Below, piece by piece: positions 1 to 5,169 of a stretch of DNA of 5,169 bases. Each line of letters begins with the position of its first letter. The stretch's first letter is position 1. The notes under the pieces were generated by a model. That model was given only the letters and a program-made list of their open reading frames with translations, did no database searches and had not been told where the DNA came from. This stretch comes from Synechococcus sp. HW_metabat.54 (lineage in GTDB: Bacteria; Cyanobacteriota; Cyanobacteriia; PCC-6307; Cyanobiaceae), in NCBI GenBank assembly GCA_018623675.1, contig JAAZVJ010000086.1, positions 1 to 5,169 of the forward strand, in the 5' to 3' direction. Position numbers and translations under genes: made by a program.

Positions 1-121
1 CAACTGGAGAGAGCTCGTTTCGGCTCCCTCGTGCACTGGCGCTGGATGTGCAGCCACTGGTGACCATGAGCAAGACCCCAAGCACCAGGGCCGAGATGGC
101 CTTCAGTGCTGATTGGCGCAT
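1..121 (-). CDS. 5' end of a lipoprotein gene, divergent from psaA (truncated by window edge)
   Basis: Forty codons are visible, from an ATG at 121-119 to the left edge; the 3' part is missing. The N-terminus is a textbook lipoprotein signal: a short basic start (MRQSALK), a hydrophobic core at residues 8-20 (AISALVLGVLLMV), then TSGC with the lipid-modified cysteine at residue 24. A small, Ser/Ala-rich stretch (TSSASARGS) follows, as is usual for an exported linker. The start is supported by a purine-rich GGGGAGAG at 137-130 (minus strand), 8 nt before the ATG. In-frame GTG and TTG codons lie 6 and 10 codons upstream, before an in-frame TAG, but have no comparable ribosome site. Inference: a protein anchored to the plasma or thylakoid membrane facing the periplasm or lumen. 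The mature part is too short to name a family, and I do not recognise it. Its orientation means it shares the intergenic region with psaA but not the operon. Confidence 0.72.
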   Translation of the reverse strand, partial: MRQSALKAISALVLGVLLMVTSGCTSSASARGSRNELSPV

Positions 122-324
122 GCGCTTGGCTCTCCCCACTCGTTTGGGCAAATGACTGAACACATTCTGCAGGTTTGCGGACTATTTGACCGGAAGGACT
201 AGCGCAATTTCGATAAATAGAAGGGTTGAAATGGTCTGATTTGCTTAATAAGACCGGTTCAATCTGAGAAAAATTGATGATTCTTTGCTCCCGTGAGAAC
301 TCAGTCCCTGACTGGCTCCGCTCC

Positions 325-342
325 GGGTTGAACCTTTGTAAC
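325..342 (-). promoter_or_regulatory. HLR1-like element, candidate RpaB binding site upstream of psaA
   Basis: Read on the minus strand this is GTTACAAAGGTTCAACCC. The high-light regulatory HLR1 element bound by RpaB in cyanobacteria is, from memory, two KTTACAWW half-sites separated by 2 nt. The first half here (335-342) matches 8 of 8 positions. The second is degenerate (GTTCAACC, about 4 of 8) and sits after 1 nt instead of 2. Placement helps the case: with the -10 at 373-378 the element covers about -60 to -43, just upstream of the core promoter, where RpaB is reported to activate photosystem I genes under low light. That use of RpaB here is inference. Confidence 0.45.
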
Positions 343-372
343 TGCTCGCCCAAGAGGCTTGGATTCCGCTTT

Positions 373-378
373 TATACT
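373..378 (+). promoter_or_regulatory. Candidate -10 box of the psaA promoter
   Basis: TATACT differs from the TATAAT consensus at one position and lies in a short T-rich run within otherwise GC-rich DNA. No -35 hexamer is present at 16-18 nt upstream (the bases at 350-355 read CCAAGA), which fits an activator-dependent promoter using the HLR1-like element at 325-342. It predicts a transcription start near A385 and a leader of about 200 nt. The start is not proven, and more than one promoter is common for psaA in other cyanobacteria. Confidence 0.45.
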
Positions 379-387
379 TCCGCCAGC

Positions 388-406
388 GGTCCCCTTATTG
401 GGGCCC
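388..406 (+). other. Potential hairpin at the 5' end of the predicted psaA transcript
   Basis: CCCC (391-394) pairs with GGGG (400-403) around a TTATT loop. GG (388-389) with CC (405-406) can extend it past one mismatch. If transcription starts near 385 the stem begins within a few nucleotides of the 5' end, a position where hairpins often protect messages from 5'-end-dependent decay. The structure was read by eye; its energy was not computed. Confidence 0.3.
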
Positions 407-430
407 AACGCGCCAGTCAGGAAAAGCGGT

Positions 431-446
431 TTCGACCTCGGTCGGA
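431..446 (+). other. Small hairpin in the psaA leader
   Basis: TTCGAC (431-436) pairs with GTCGGA (441-446), six pairs including one G-U, around a CTCG loop. It lies between the 5'-terminal hairpin and the stronger stem at 473-495. Stability was not computed. Confidence 0.3.
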
Positions 447-464
447 GCAGGTTTTCTTGGCCCG

Positions 465-495
465 GCGCCCATGGCGCGAGCCTTCGGTTCGCGTC
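465..495 (+). other. Strong GC-rich hairpin with a competing alternative in the psaA leader
   Basis: GGCGCGAGCC (473-482) pairs with GGTTCGCGTC (486-495) over ten pairs, two of them G-U, around a TTC loop. The left arm can instead pair upstream: GCGCC (465-469) with GGCGC (473-477) around CAT. The two folds share 473-477 and exclude each other. The first is longer and should dominate at equilibrium; the second can form first during transcription. No known riboswitch family is recognised. Confidence 0.35.
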
Positions 496-590
496 CGTGG
501 CTCCACTGGCAGCTCCTCGATTCGTCGAAGTGCTTGACCAGACGGGTGGACCTCCACCTCGACCCCGTCCCTCGAGGAACCTCTCGATGA
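471..590 (+). other. Possible 39-codon upstream reading frame overlapping the psaA start
   Basis: An ATG at 471 opens a frame of 39 codons ending with TGA at 588-590, so its stop overlaps the psaA start as ATGA. It lies wholly inside the predicted leader. The peptide begins [10 protein letters not shown], is rich in Arg and Leu, and matches nothing I recognise. There is no good Shine-Dalgarno before 471; the nearest purine run (GCAGG) ends about 19 nt upstream. The ATGA overlap is partly automatic, because any psaA starting ATG-ACN supplies a TGA in this frame. It is kept as a candidate for translational coupling, not as an established gene. Confidence 0.2.
572..587 (+). promoter_or_regulatory. 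psaA: psaA ribosome binding site within a small stem-loop
   Basis: GAGGA at 574-578 stands 8 nt before the ATG at 587 and decides this start over the in-frame TTG at 359. TCGAG (572-576) can pair with CTCGA (583-587) around a 6-nt loop, so part of the ribosome site and the A of the start codon could be held in a five-pair stem. That would restrain initiation unless opened by a ribosome or by another fold. The binding site is clear; the stem is marginal. Confidence 0.65.
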
Positions 591-2890
591 CCATCAGCCC
601 ACCAGAGCGTGGGAAAACGGCGAAGGCCCAGGTCGACCGGGTGAACAACCCGGCCACCTTCGAACTGTTCGGTAAGCCCGGCCATTTCGATCGCAGCCTT
701 GCCAAAGGTCCCAAAACCACAACCTGGGTTTGGAACCTCCACGCCAACGCTCACGACTTCGATAGCCACACCAGTGATCTCGAAGAGGTCAGCCGGAAGA
801 TCTTTTCGGCCCACTTCGGTCACCTGGCTGTCATTTTTGTTTGGCTGAGCGGCGCCTTCTTCCACGGTGCTCGCTTCTCCAATTACTCCGGCTGGCTCGC
901 CGACCCCACGCACGTCAAACCCAGTGCGCAGGTGGTCTGGCCTGTCTTCGGCCAAGAAATCCTTAACGGCGATGTGGGTGCCGGTTTCCACGGCATCCAG
1001 ATCACTTCAGGCCTCTTCCACGTGTGGCGGGCCTGGGGCATCACCACTGAAACCCAGCTCATGGCCCTGGCCATCGGTGCTCTGGTGATGGCCGGTTTGA
1101 TGCTCAATGCGGGCGTCTTCCACTACCACAAGGCAGCTCCCAAGCTCGAGTGGTTCCAGAACGTTGAGTCGATGCTCAACCACCATCTGGCCGGTCTGCT
1201 TGGTCTGGGTTCCCTGTCCTGGGCGGGTCACCTGATCCATGTGTCTCTGCCCACCACCGCGCTGATGGACGCCATCGATGCCGGCAGCCCCCTGTCGCTC
1301 AATGGCAAGACCATCGCCACCGTGGCGGACATCCCCCTGCCCCACGAGTTCTTCAACCAGGACCTGCTGGCTCAGCTGTTCCCCGGTTTCGGTGCTGGCA
1401 TCAACGCCTTCTTCACCGGCAACTGGGCGGCTTACAGCGATTTCCTCACCTTTAAAGGTGGTCTGAATCCTGTGACCGGCAGCATGTGGATGAGCGACAT
1501 CGCTCACCACCACCTGGCGATCGCCGTGCTCTTCATCGTTGCCGGTCACATGTACCGGACCAACTGGGGCATTGGCCACAGCATCAAGGAGATCCTCGAG
1601 GGCCAGAAGGGCGACCCCCTGCTGTTCCCTGCCAGCAAAGGCCATGACGGCCTTTATGAGTTCATGACCACCAGCTGGCACGCCCAGTTGGCCGTGAACC
1701 TGGCTCTGCTGGGCTCGCTGAGCATCATCGTTGCTCAGCACATGTACGCGATGCCTGCGTATCCCTACATCGGCATCGACTACCCCACGCAGCTGTCGAT
1801 CTTCACCCACCACACCTGGATTGGTGGCTTCCTGATCGTTGGTGCTGGCGCCCACGCCGCCATCGCCATGATTCGCGACTACGACCCCGCTAAGCATGTG
1901 GACAACGTGCTCGACCGGGTGCTCAAGGCTCGCGATGCCCTGATCAGCCACCTGAACTGGGTGTGCATCTGGCTCGGCTTCCACAGCTTCGGCCTCTACA
2001 TCCACAACGACACCATGCGTGCCCTGGGCCGTCCCCAGGACATGTTCAGCGACTCCGCCATTGCTCTGAAGCCCGTCTTCGCGCAGTGGATTCAGGGTCT
2101 GCACGCTGCTGCAGCCGGTAGCACCGCTCCCAATGCCCTCGCCGGCGTGAGCGAAGTGTTCAACGGTTCTGTGGTTGCCGTGGGCGGCAAGGTGGCCGCC
2201 GGTCCGATCCCCCTGGGAACGGCCGACTTCATGGTCCACCACATCCACGCCTTCACGATTCACGTGACGGTGCTGATCCTGCTGAAGGGTGTGCTCTATG
2301 CCCGCAGCAGCCGCCTGGTTCCCGACAAGGCGAACCTCGGTTTCCGCTTCCCCTGCGACGGCCCCGGCCGTGGCGGTACCTGCCAGGTGTCGGCTTGGGA
2401 CCACGTGTTCCTGGGCCTGTTCTGGATGTACAACTCCCTGTCGATCGTCATCTTCCACTTCTCTTGGAAGATGCAGAGCGACGTGTGGGGCACCGTCAAT
2501 GCTGACGGTTCCGTCTCCCACATCACCAATGGCAACTTTGCCAACAGTGCACTGACCATTAATGGTTGGCTGCGTGACTTCCTGTGGGCTCAGGCCGCAC
2601 AGGTGATCAACAGCTATGGCTCTGCCACCAGTGCCTATGGCCTGATGTTCCTGGGTGCCCACTTCGTTTGGGCGTTCAGCTTGATGTTCCTGTTCAGTGG
2701 CCGCGGCTACTGGCAAGAGCTGATTGAGTCCATCGTCTGGGCTCACAACAAGCTGAAGGTTGCTCCCGCCATTCAGCCGCGGGCGCTCTCCATCACCCAG
2801 GGCCGTGCCGTCGGTGTTGCCCACTATCTGCTGGGCGGCATCGCGACCACCTGGTCGTTCTTCCTGGCCCGCATCATTGCGGTCGGCTGA
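587..2890 (+). CDS. psaA: Photosystem I P700 chlorophyll a apoprotein A1 (PsaA)
   Basis: This 767-residue protein is the larger subunit of the photosystem I reaction-centre heterodimer in the thylakoid membrane. With PsaB it drives light-powered electron transfer from plastocyanin or cytochrome c6 towards ferredoxin. It starts [10 protein letters not shown], the usual cyanobacterial PsaA start, and matches the family to its end ([10 protein letters not shown]). Eleven membrane helices are expected from the family; roughly the first 440 residues form the antenna domain with many His chlorophyll ligands (for example [23 protein letters not shown]), and the rest is the electron-transfer domain. 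FX cluster ligands are C590 and C599 in [12 protein letters not shown]. In the late helices, H692 corresponds to the P700 ligand, M700 to the A0 ligand, S704 and W709 (FSGRGYW) to the phylloquinone site, and T755 to the P700 hydrogen-bond donor. Compared with freshwater PsaA as I recall it, there are extra residues near 234-245 and 343-349, a picocyanobacterial trait. No frameshift or missing key residue was seen. It is the first gene of the operon. Confidence 0.98.
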   Translation: MTISPPERGKTAKAQVDRVNNPATFELFGKPGHFDRSLAKGPKTTTWVWNLHANAHDFDSHTSDLEEVSRKIFSAHFGHLAVIFVWLSGAFFHGARFSNYSGWLADPTHVKPSAQVVWPVFGQEILNGDVGAGFHGIQITSGLFHVWRAWGITTETQLMALAIGALVMAGLMLNAGVFHYHKAAPKLEWFQNVESMLNHHLAGLLGLGSLSWAGHLIHVSLPTTALMDAIDAGSPLSLNGKTIATVADIPLPHEFFNQDLLAQLFPGFGAGINAFFTGNWAAYSDFLTFKGGLNPVTGSMWMSDIAHHHLAIAVLFIVAGHMYRTNWGIGHSIKEILEGQKGDPLLFPASKGHDGLYEFMTTSWHAQLAVNLALLGSLSIIVAQHMYAMPAYPYIGIDYPTQLSIFTHHTWIGGFLIVGAGAHAAIAMIRDYDPAKHVDNVLDRVLKARDALISHLNWVCIWLGFHSFGLYIHNDTMRALGRPQDMFSDSAIALKPVFAQWIQGLHAAAAGSTAPNALAGVSEVFNGSVVAVGGKVAAGPIPLGTADFMVHHIHAFTIHVTVLILLKGVLYARSSRLVPDKANLGFRFPCDGPGRGGTCQVSAWDHVFLGLFWMYNSLSIVIFHFSWKMQSDVWGTVNADGSVSHITNGNFANSALTINGWLRDFLWAQAAQVINSYGSATSAYGLMFLGAHFVWAFSLMFLFSGRGYWQELIESIVWAHNKLKVAPAIQPRALSITQGRAVGVAHYLLGGIATTWSFFLARIIAVG

Positions 2891-2909
2891 CCTCTCCTGA
2901 CCTTTCCCA
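2891..2909 (+). other. Short pyrimidine-rich psaA-psaB spacer without a Shine-Dalgarno
   Basis: Only 19 nt separate the psaA stop from the psaB ATG. The spacer is mostly C and T (CCTCTCCTGACCTTTCCCA) and has no GGAG- or GAGG-like sequence, unlike psaA with GAGGA. The distance is short enough for co-transcription and translational coupling, where ribosomes ending psaA reinitiate at psaB. No terminator or promoter fits in it. Coupling would help keep the two subunits in 1:1 supply; that is inference. Confidence 0.6.
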
Positions 2910-5120
2910 ATGGCAACGAAATTTCCTTCGTTCAGCCAGGGTCTGGCACAGGACCCGACAACCCGTCGTATTTGGTACGGGATCGCCACGGCTCACGACT
3001 TCGAGAGCCATGACGGAATGACGGAGGAAAAGCTTTACCAAAAGCTTTTCTCCACCCATTTCGGTCACCTCGCGATCATCGGCCTCTGGGTTTCGGGCAA
3101 CCTGTTCCACGTCGCCTGGCAGGGCAACTTCGAGCAGTGGGTCGCCGATCCTCTGCATGTCCGTCCCATCGCTCACGCGATCTGGGATCCCCACTTCGGC
3201 CAAGGCGCCATCACTGCCTTCACCCAGGCAGGCGCCTCCTCCCCGGTGAACATTGCGTACTCCGGCGTGTACCACTGGTGGTACACCATCGGTATGCGTA
3301 CCAACGCCGAGCTGTACCAGGGTTCCATCTTCATGATGATCCTGTCGGCTTGGGCCCTGTTCGCTGGCTGGCTGCACCTGCAGCCCAAGTTCCGGCCTTC
3401 CCTGGCTTGGTTCAAGAACGCTGAGTCCCGCCTGAACCACCACCTCGCGGTGCTGTTCGGCTTCAGCTCCATCGCTTGGACCGGTCACCTGGTTCACGTG
3501 GCCATTCCCGAATCCCGTGGTCAACACGTGGGTTGGGACAACTTCCTGAACGTGCTGCCTCACCCGGCAGGCCTGGCTCCCTTCTTCACTGGTAACTGGG
3601 GCGTTTACGCCCAGAACCCCGACACCGCCTACCAGGTGTTTGGTACCTCAGAAGGCTCTGGCACCGCGATCCTCACCTTCCTGGGTGGTTTCCACCCCCA
3701 AAGTGAGGCCCTTTGGCTGACCGACATTGCCCATCACCACCTGGCGATTGGCTGTCTGTTCGTGATCGCCGGTCACATGTACCGGACCAACTTCGGTATC
3801 GGCCACTCGATCCGCGAGATCCTCGAAGCCCACAACCCGCCCAATGGCACCCCCGGTGACCTGGGCGCTGGCCACAAGGGTCTCTACGACACCATCAACA
3901 ACTCGCTCCACTTCCAGCTCGGTCTGGCCCTGGCTTCCCTGGGCGTTGTGACCAGCCTGGTGGCGCAGCACATGTATTCGATGCCGTCCTACGCGTTCAT
4001 CGCGAAGGACTACACGACGCAGGCTGCCCTCTACACCCACCACCAGTACATCGCCATCTTCTTGATGTGCGGTGCCTTCGCTCACGGTGCGATCTTCTTC
4101 ATCCGTGACTACGACCCCGAGGCCAACAAGAACAACGTTCTTGCTCGGATGCTCGAGCACAAAGAAGCGATCATCAGCCACCTGAGCTGGGTCTCCCTGT
4201 TCCTCGGTTTCCACACCCTCGGCCTCTACGTCCACAACGACGTGGTTGTCGCCTTCGGTACCCCCGAGAAGCAGATCCTGGTTGAGCCCGTCTTCGCACA
4301 GTTCGTGCAGGCCGCCTCTGGTAAGGCCATGTACGGCTTCGACGTGCTCCTCTCCAACTCCGGTAGCGCCGCCAGCAGCGCTAGCGCCGCCTACATGGGT
4401 GGTTGGATGAACGCCATCAACGACGGTGGCAACGATCTGTTCCTGCAGATCGGCCCTGGCGACTTCCTGGTCCACCACGCCATCGCCCTGGGTCTGCACA
4501 CCACCACCCTGATCCTGGTCAAGGGTGCTCTGGATGCCCGTGGTTCCAAGCTGATGCCCGACAAGAAGGACTTCGGCTACTCCTTCCCCTGCGACGGCCC
4601 TGGCCGTGGCGGTACCTGCGACATCAGTGCCTGGGACGCCTTCTACCTGGCTGTCTTCTGGGCCCTGAACACCGTGGGCTGGCTCACCTTCTACTGGCAC
4701 TGGAAGCACCTCGCCATCTGGCAGGGCAACGTGGCTCAGTTCAACGAATCCAGCACCTATCTGATGGGCTGGTTCCGCGACTACCTGTGGCTCAACTCCT
4801 CTCAGCTGATCAACGGTTACAACCCGTTCGGCAGCAACAACCTCGCCGTTTGGGCTTGGATGTTCCTGTTCGGTCACCTGATCTGGGCCACCGGCTTCAT
4901 GTTCCTGATCTCCTGGCGCGGTTATTGGCAGGAACTGATCGAGACCATCGTCTGGGCTCACCAGCGCACCCCGCTCGCCAACCTGGTGGGCTGGCGCGAC
5001 AAGCCTGTGGCTCTCTCGATCGTTCAGGCCCGTGTGGTTGGTCTGGCTCACTTCACGGTGGGCTACTTCGTGACCTACGCCGCCTTCTTGATCGCCTCCA
5101 CCTCTGGCAAGTTCGGCTGA
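2910..5120 (+). CDS. psaB: Photosystem I P700 chlorophyll a apoprotein A2 (PsaB)
   Basis: This 736-residue protein is the partner of PsaA in the photosystem I core and carries the second branch of electron-transfer cofactors. It begins [16 protein letters not shown] and ends with the family's usual Gly-Lys-Phe-Gly. An antenna domain rich in His ligands ([24 protein letters not shown]) is followed by the electron-transfer domain; eleven membrane helices are expected from the family. FX is ligated by C561 and C570 in [13 protein letters not shown]656 corresponds to the P700 ligand (Chlamydomonas numbering is also 656), M664 to the A0 ligand, and W673 in SWRGYWQE to the phylloquinone site. The length is normal for the family and no break was seen. 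The start is set by homology, since no ribosome site precedes the ATG. Codon use is the same C-rich style as psaA, except for a short A/T-rich patch at 3026-3051. Confidence 0.98.
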   Translation: MATKFPSFSQGLAQDPTTRRIWYGIATAHDFESHDGMTEEKLYQKLFSTHFGHLAIIGLWVSGNLFHVAWQGNFEQWVADPLHVRPIAHAIWDPHFGQGAITAFTQAGASSPVNIAYSGVYHWWYTIGMRTNAELYQGSIFMMILSAWALFAGWLHLQPKFRPSLAWFKNAESRLNHHLAVLFGFSSIAWTGHLVHVAIPESRGQHVGWDNFLNVLPHPAGLAPFFTGNWGVYAQNPDTAYQVFGTSEGSGTAILTFLGGFHPQSEALWLTDIAHHHLAIGCLFVIAGHMYRTNFGIGHSIREILEAHNPPNGTPGDLGAGHKGLYDTINNSLHFQLGLALASLGVVTSLVAQHMYSMPSYAFIAKDYTTQAALYTHHQYIAIFLMCGAFAHGAIFFIRDYDPEANKNNVLARMLEHKEAIISHLSWVSLFLGFHTLGLYVHNDVVVAFGTPEKQILVEPVFAQFVQAASGKAMYGFDVLLSNSGSAASSASAAYMGGWMNAINDGGNDLFLQIGPGDFLVHHAIALGLHTTTLILVKGALDARGSKLMPDKKDFGYSFPCDGPGRGGTCDISAWDAFYLAVFWALNTVGWLTFYWHWKHLAIWQGNVAQFNESSTYLMGWFRDYLWLNSSQLINGYNPFGSNNLAVWAWMFLFGHLIWATGFMFLISWRGYWQELIETIVWAHQRTPLANLVGWRDKPVALSIVQARVVGLAHFTVGYFVTYAAFLIASTSGKFG
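3026..3051 (+). repeat. Perfect inverted repeat (hairpin) inside early psaB
   Basis: AAAAGCTTT at 3028-3036 and AAAGCTTTT at 3041-3049 are perfect arms around an ACCA loop. A G-C pair (3027/3050) and a G-U pair (3026/3051) extend the stem to eleven pairs. It encodes the repeat Lys-Leu-Tyr-Gln-Lys-Leu-Phe at about codons 40-46. Both leucines use CTT, uncommon in these genes, where CTG and CTC dominate. A GGAGGA motif (3023-3028) runs into the left arm. No T-run follows the stem outside the arm itself, so a classical terminator is not indicated. Confidence 0.5.
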
Positions 5121-5169
5121 TCCCTGTTGATCAACGCCTGACTTGCTCCCCTTGAGGGACGACCAAGTG
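5121..5169 (+). terminator. 3' flank of psaB with palindrome and candidate terminator or processing hairpin
   Basis: Right after the stop is the 10-bp palindrome GTTGATCAAC (5126-5135). Next, ACTTG (5141-5145) can pair with CAAGT (5164-5168), enclosing TCCC (5147-5150) paired with GGGA (5156-5159) around a five-base loop; an internal loop of 1 and 4 nt lies between the two stems. The window ends one base later, so a following T-run cannot be checked. It may be a terminator, a 3'-end-stabilising hairpin, or chance. No start of a further gene is visible. Confidence 0.25.

Larger units (their letters stand above)
307..421. repeat. 10-bp perfect inverted repeat flanking the psaA core promoter
   Basis: CCTGACTGGC at 307-316 and its exact reverse complement GCCAGTCAGG at 412-421 enclose the HLR1-like element, the -10 box and the predicted transcription start. 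The left arm also overlaps a small inverted repeat, CAGTC-CCT-GACTG (302-314). A 10-bp pair in about 465 nt is expected by chance roughly one time in ten, so the repeat is real but its function is uncertain. Confidence 0.4.
122..586. other. Intergenic regulatory region between the lipoprotein gene and psaA
   Basis: This 465-nt stretch holds no gene I can support. The part from about 155 to 300 is clearly more AT-rich than the rest of the window, for example around 207-220 and 239-251, as expected for promoter and regulator-binding DNA. It contains an inverted repeat GGTCT/AGACC (233-237 and 251-255), the palindrome ACCGGT (253-258), the near-palindrome TGAGAACTCA (294-303), and a direct repeat GGGTTGAA (223-230 and 325-332). 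The part from about 385 to 586 is GC-rich, free of stops over long stretches, and rich in hairpins, which fits a transcribed leader. No convincing promoter for the leftward lipoprotein gene was found; the AT-rich block at 207-220 is the likeliest place. Confidence 0.6.

Noticed and set aside
3..155. Plus-strand frame open from the left edge to TGA at 153-155, as a possible 3' end of an upstream gene.
   Set aside because: The opposite strand over the same bases gives a proper start, a ribosome site and a lipoprotein signal peptide, which is much more convincing.
186..217. TTGACC (186-191) with GATAAA (212-217) as a distal plus-strand promoter.
   Set aside because: The spacing is 20 nt, too long for a sigma-70 type promoter, and the -10 match is weak.
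274..537. 87-codon plus-strand frame starting at ATG 274.
   Set aside because: It spans the predicted promoter, has no ribosome site, and its product looks like a random GC-rich translation.
359..586. In-frame 76-codon extension of psaA from a TTG at 359.
   Set aside because: The ATG at 587 has a good ribosome site and gives the conserved MTIS start. The extension resembles no PsaA sequence I know, is Pro/Arg-rich, and its TTG lies upstream of the likely transcription start.
1007..2989. 660-codon open frame on the minus strand across psaA.
   Set aside because: It is a shadow of psaA caused by GC-rich third positions. The translation is His/Gln/Val/Gly-rich low-complexity protein with no recognisable domain.
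3648..5051. 467-codon open frame on the minus strand across psaB.
   Set aside because: Same cause as in psaA: antisense of a highly biased gene, with repetitive Val/Glu/Gly composition and no domain.
587..5120. Possible cyanophage origin, since some marine phages carry photosystem I gene cassettes.
   Set aside because: No other cassette genes (such as a psaJF fusion, psaC or psaD) adjoin. The GC-rich codon use, the long regulated upstream region and the cellular lipoprotein neighbour all point to a host chromosome.

Overview
This window carries the photosystem I core operon psaA-psaB of a cyanobacterium. Three things point to a GC-rich marine or brackish picocyanobacterium (marine Synechococcus/Cyanobium type): strong C/G preference at third codon positions, the long 767-residue PsaA, and two PsaA loop segments (residues about 234-245 and 343-349) that are absent from PsaA of freshwater model strains as I remember them. 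The assignment rests on recalled families, not on a search.

Layout. Bases 1-121 (minus strand) hold the 5' end of a divergently transcribed gene whose first 24 residues form a clear lipoprotein signal peptide; the gene runs off the left edge. Bases 122-586 are a 465-nt intergenic region. Its right half appears to contain the psaA promoter: a TATACT -10 box, no recognisable -35 box, and just upstream an HLR1-like element with one perfect half-site for the response regulator RpaB. A predicted leader of about 200 nt follows. It is GC-rich and hairpin-forming, and holds a possible 39-codon upstream reading frame whose TGA overlaps the psaA ATG. psaA occupies 587-2890. psaB follows after 19 nt (2910-5120) and has no Shine-Dalgarno sequence of its own. 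The last 49 nt contain a palindrome and a hairpin, possibly part of the transcript end or of a spacer to a gene outside the window.

How the genes work together. PsaA and PsaB form the heterodimer that binds P700, the A0 chlorophylls, two phylloquinones, the FX 4Fe-4S cluster and most core antenna chlorophyll. Both proteins look full length, and the FX cysteines, P700 histidines, A0 methionines and phylloquinone-site tryptophans are all in place. The divergent lipoprotein has no evident functional tie to photosystem I.

I see no undescribed multi-gene system here: this is a core photosynthesis locus. The points worth a second look are regulatory: the promoter and leader architecture of psaA, the SD-less start of psaB, an unexpected perfect hairpin inside early psaB, and the truncated lipoprotein gene at the left edge.
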